The translations under genes and the position numbers were made by a program. The notes below the pieces were generated by a model. The model searched no databases, was not told where the DNA came from, and worked only from the letters and a program-made list of their open reading frames with translations. From positions 1-8,188 of the forward strand of contig JAGXRU010000238.1 of the NCBI GenBank assembly GCA_018335765.1: a stretch of DNA of 8,188 nucleotides. Reading direction: 5' to 3'. How positions within the stretch are numbered: the first letter of the stretch is position 1; the number at the start of each line of letters is the position of its first letter. The DNA is from Alkaliphilus sp. (lineage in GTDB: Bacteria; Bacillota; Clostridia; Peptostreptococcales; Thermotaleaceae). This document shows, in pieces, positions 6,862 through 8,188 of the stretch.

Positions 6862-6867
6862 CCTCCT
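6862..6867 (-). promoter_or_regulatory. Ribosome binding site that decides the rny start
   Basis: AGGAGG, part of GGAGGAGGTG on the minus strand, is near-perfect for pairing with 16S rRNA. Nine bases separate it from the in-frame ATC at 6852. Four bases separate it from an out-of-frame TTG (6857). A GTG overlapping it (6862) reaches a stop after one sense codon. It shows that translation is meant to begin here, not at the TTG at 6675. Confidence 0.8.
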
Positions 6868-6882
6868 CCGTTGTTTACTATA

Positions 6883-6910
6883 ACTATAAAACCTAATTAC
6901 ATAGTGTCAA
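6883..6910 (-). promoter_or_regulatory. Sigma-A promoter of rny
   Basis: On the minus strand a perfect TTGACA (6905-6910) is followed after 16 bases by TATAGT (6883-6888), five of six matches to TATAAT. The start would be near 6876, giving a leader of only about 24 bases that contains the strong ribosome binding site. It lies downstream of the terminator at 6924-6953, so rny is independent of the unit before it. Confidence 0.7.
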
Positions 6911-6923
6911 TATTTTTACATCA

Positions 6924-6953
6924 CATAAATAAAACCGAGAAACCCTCGGCCTT
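6924..6953 (-). terminator. Intrinsic terminator of the putative small RNA
   Basis: On the minus strand CCGAG (6945-6949) and CTCGG (6935-6939) pair around GGTTT. Two G-T and two A-T pairs extend the stem to nine. TTTTATTTATG follows. It stands between the promoter at 7042-7070 and the rny promoter and ends neither proB nor rny in any obvious way. Confidence 0.8.
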
Positions 6954-7035
6954 TAAATCTTTCACCTATTTTATTATAGAGTAAAATTTAAAAAACTAGT
7001 AGGTCTCATGTTTTATACACTGATACACCATATTT
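6924..7035 (-). ncRNA. Putative small non-coding RNA of about 110 nt
   Basis: A consensus promoter (7042-7070) predicts a start near 7035, and a clear intrinsic terminator ends at about 6925. Nothing between them looks like a gene. The two small ATG-led frames, each of 11 codons, have no ribosome binding site. The predicted RNA could fold: ACCTA at 7000-7004 (minus strand) pairs with TAGGT at 6964-6968, enclosing a further five-pair stem (6982-6986 with 6969-6973), and the terminator hairpin forms the 3' end. It matches no riboswitch or small-RNA family that I recognise, and because rny has its own promoter downstream it is not simply the rny leader. The alternative is an unrecognised leader with some read-through into rny. 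The existence of the unit is inferred from promoter and terminator only. Confidence 0.5.
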
Positions 7036-7041
7036 GCTTTA

Positions 7042-7070
7042 ATTTTATAACTTTTTCATAATACTGTCAA
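7042..7070 (-). promoter_or_regulatory. Strong sigma-A promoter in the proB-rny gap
   Basis: On the minus strand a perfect TTGACA (7065-7070) and TAAAAT (7042-7047, five of six) are exactly 17 bases apart. An alternative -10, TATAAA (7044-7049), lies at 15. This is among the best promoters in the window, and no protein gene follows before the terminator at 6924-6953. Confidence 0.65.
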
Positions 7071-7211
7071 GTTGATATTCCCTTGCTGCAAAAGACCCTA
7101 TCTGCCCCATTGTTCATTATTAGCATATTGGACTATTTTAAACTAAAGATGTATAAAAAAGACATATAAAAAAACCTCGGAGCTTAACCATAACAAAAAA
7201 CTGTTATAGAC
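7071..7211 (-). other. Non-coding stretch after proB with an incomplete terminator-like motif
   Basis: Just after the proB stop, ATAACA/TGTTAT (7190-7195 and 7202-7207) can form a six-pair hairpin with a T-rich loop. Further on, the minus strand reads CCGAGG followed by seven T (7168-7180), which looks like the 3' half of a terminator, but no complementary 5' arm is present nearby. It is unclear where proAB transcription ends. The remaining 7071-7165 shows no supported gene; a 21-codon frame ending at 7045 has no ribosome binding site and overlaps the promoter. Confidence 0.4.
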
Positions 7212-8033
7212 TTATTGATTATCATACTCTTTATTCTGTATATCCTTTGGTAAAAATATTGTTGCTTTTTCTTCATCTTGCAAAAGTCTCAACAAGAAAT
7301 TATCTTTTTTACCATTTGCCAATATCATAGGAATCCCATAACCGTTGACTTTTCTGGCAGCTTCGAGTTTTGTTGAAATGCCCCCAATTCCAAAAGAGCT
7401 CATTTCTCCAATTTCTATATTCTTCACCTCATTATCAATATCAAGAATTTTTTCTAGCAAAATTGCATCCTGATATTTCCTAGGATCTTTATCATAAACT
7501 CCATCTATATCACTAAACAATATTAATAGATCTGCATTCCACAAATTAGTGGTTAGGGCTGCTAAGGTGTCATTATCACCAATTTTGATTTCTTCCACAC
7601 TGACAGTATCATTTTCATTAATCACAGGTATAACACCCTCATCAATCAATGTAAATAATGTGTTTCTAATATTTAGTGCCCTACTAGGTTCAAGAAAATC
7701 TTCTCTTGTAAACAATATTTGTCCAATATGAATATGATGTCTGTTAAATGCTTTGCGATACGCATCCATTAATTCAACCTGCCCAATAGCACATAACGCC
7801 TGCTTATAATGAATATCTTCTTTTCTAGCCCACTTACCAATCGTGGCAACTCCAGCAATGCGAGCACCTGAGGAAACAATAGTTATTCGTTTTCCTTGGT
7901 CTATCAAAAACTTAACTTGTTGACTAAATTTATCAAAAAATTCCCTGTCAATCGTTCCATCATCATTTGAAAGGGTATTACTCCCTATTTTTATAACAAT
8001 TTTTTTACTTGATTGAATAATTTTAGAAATCAT
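7212..8033 (-). CDS. proB: Glutamate 5-kinase, short form without PUA domain
   Basis: ProB phosphorylates glutamate on its gamma carboxyl with ATP, the first step of proline synthesis in the cytoplasm. Numbered from the chosen ATG it has 273 residues. It shows the phosphate-binding KIVIKIGSNTL (11-21), IVSSGA (52-57), PVINENDTVS (136-145), GDNDTLAA (152-159), FSDIDGVYDKDP (173-184) and GGISTKLEAA (217-226), so the amino-acid kinase domain is complete. The protein ends right after that domain: the C-terminal PUA domain of the roughly 365-residue Bacillus and Escherichia enzymes is absent. Such short forms are known. The ATG at 8031-8033 fits best because AGAGGG (8040-8045) lies 6 bases before it; the ATG at 8037-8039 would touch that site. 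It starts 10 bases after the proA stop, so the two are co-transcribed, in the order proA-proB. Confidence 0.95.
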   Translation of the reverse strand: MISKIIQSSKKIVIKIGSNTLSNDDGTIDREFFDKFSQQVKFLIDQGKRITIVSSGARIAGVATIGKWARKEDIHYKQALCAIGQVELMDAYRKAFNRHHIHIGQILFTREDFLEPSRALNIRNTLFTLIDEGVIPVINENDTVSVEEIKIGDNDTLAALTTNLWNADLLILFSDIDGVYDKDPRKYQDAILLEKILDIDNEVKNIEIGEMSSFGIGGISTKLEAARKVNGYGIPMILANGKKDNFLLRLLQDEEKATIFLPKDIQNKEYDNQ

Positions 8034-8043
8034 ATCCATCCCT

Positions 8044-8188
8044 CTATTCTCTTATTTGTCCATTTCCTGTAATGCAATATTTTACCGTTACAAGCTGATT
8101 GATTCCAAGAGGCCCTCTGGCGTGAATTTTTTGAGTGCTGATACCCATTTCTGCTCCAAAGCCTAGCTGACCACCATCAGTAAATCTT
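8044..8188 (-). CDS. proA: C-terminus of glutamate-5-semialdehyde dehydrogenase (gamma-glutamyl phosphate reductase), partial
   Basis: Only the last 47 codons and the TAG stop (8044-8046) are in the window; the gene enters from the right edge. The translation runs RFTDGGQLGFGAEMGIST, then QKIHARGPLGINQL, and ends GNGQIRE. This matches the conserved C-terminal end of ProA (RFTDGG.FG.GAE.GISTQK.HARGP.G). ProA reduces gamma-glutamyl phosphate, the product of ProB, to glutamate semialdehyde, which cyclises to the ProC substrate. The stop is 10 bases before the proB ATG, and the proB ribosome binding site overlaps it. The order is the reverse of the common proB-proA arrangement. Confidence 0.96.
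   Translation of the reverse strand, partial: RFTDGGQLGFGAEMGISTQKIHARGPLGINQLVTVKYCITGNGQIRE

Noticed and set aside
6924..7035. A riboswitch or T-box controlling rny
   Set aside because: None of the conserved T-box or c-di-GMP, glycine, TPP or SAM riboswitch motifs that I know is visible, and rny has its own promoter beyond the terminator.
7045..7110. A 21-codon minus-strand frame starting ATG GGG CAG and ending before 7045, with protein-like composition (GSFAAREYQLD)
   Set aside because: It has no ribosome binding site and is cut off by a stop just upstream. It overlaps the promoter at 7042-7070 and matches no protein I recognise. It could be a remnant, but this is not supportable.
7138..7191. 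A 17-codon hydrophobic frame (ATG GTT AAG CTC) after proB
   Set aside because: There is no ribosome binding site, and the apparent hydrophobicity comes from T-rich terminator-like DNA.

Overview
The window is low-GC DNA from a spore-forming member of the Firmicutes, most likely Clostridia. The evidence is an 86-residue SpoVS nearly identical to the Bacillus type, an RNase Y gene, strong AGGAGG-type ribosome binding sites, A/T-rich intergenic DNA and intrinsic terminators with U tracts. An Alkaliphilus-like relative is plausible from memory of gene content; this is an inference, not a search result.

Every gene is on the minus strand, so the window is read from right to left. In order of transcription: the end of proA (cut by the right edge), proB, a 359-base gap, rny (RNase Y), spoVS, a PHP-domain phosphoesterase gene, aspB-type aminotransferase, purB, proC, and the start of a gene cut by the left edge that resembles the N-terminus of a tyrosine recombinase.

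Most genes are housekeeping. ProA, ProB and ProC are the three enzymes of proline synthesis from glutamate, but proC lies about 6 kb from the proAB pair. PurB serves purine synthesis and the aminotransferase probably links aspartate and glutamate. RNase Y starts mRNA decay at the membrane, and SpoVS acts in sporulation. Intrinsic terminators follow rny, spoVS and the aminotransferase gene, and promoters precede rny, spoVS and the aminotransferase gene, so the region is several short units rather than one operon.

Four things stand out. First, rny has no ATG, GTG or TTG in frame at the right place: its ribosome binding site points to an ATC codon. Second, the proB-rny gap holds a consensus promoter followed about 110 bases later by a GC-rich terminator with no convincing gene between them, and rny has its own promoter further on, so this looks like an undescribed small RNA. 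Third, spoVS has a full match to a sigma-H promoter. Fourth, a perfect 12+12 palindrome lies between purB and proC. No CRISPR array, insertion sequence, tRNA or rRNA was seen.
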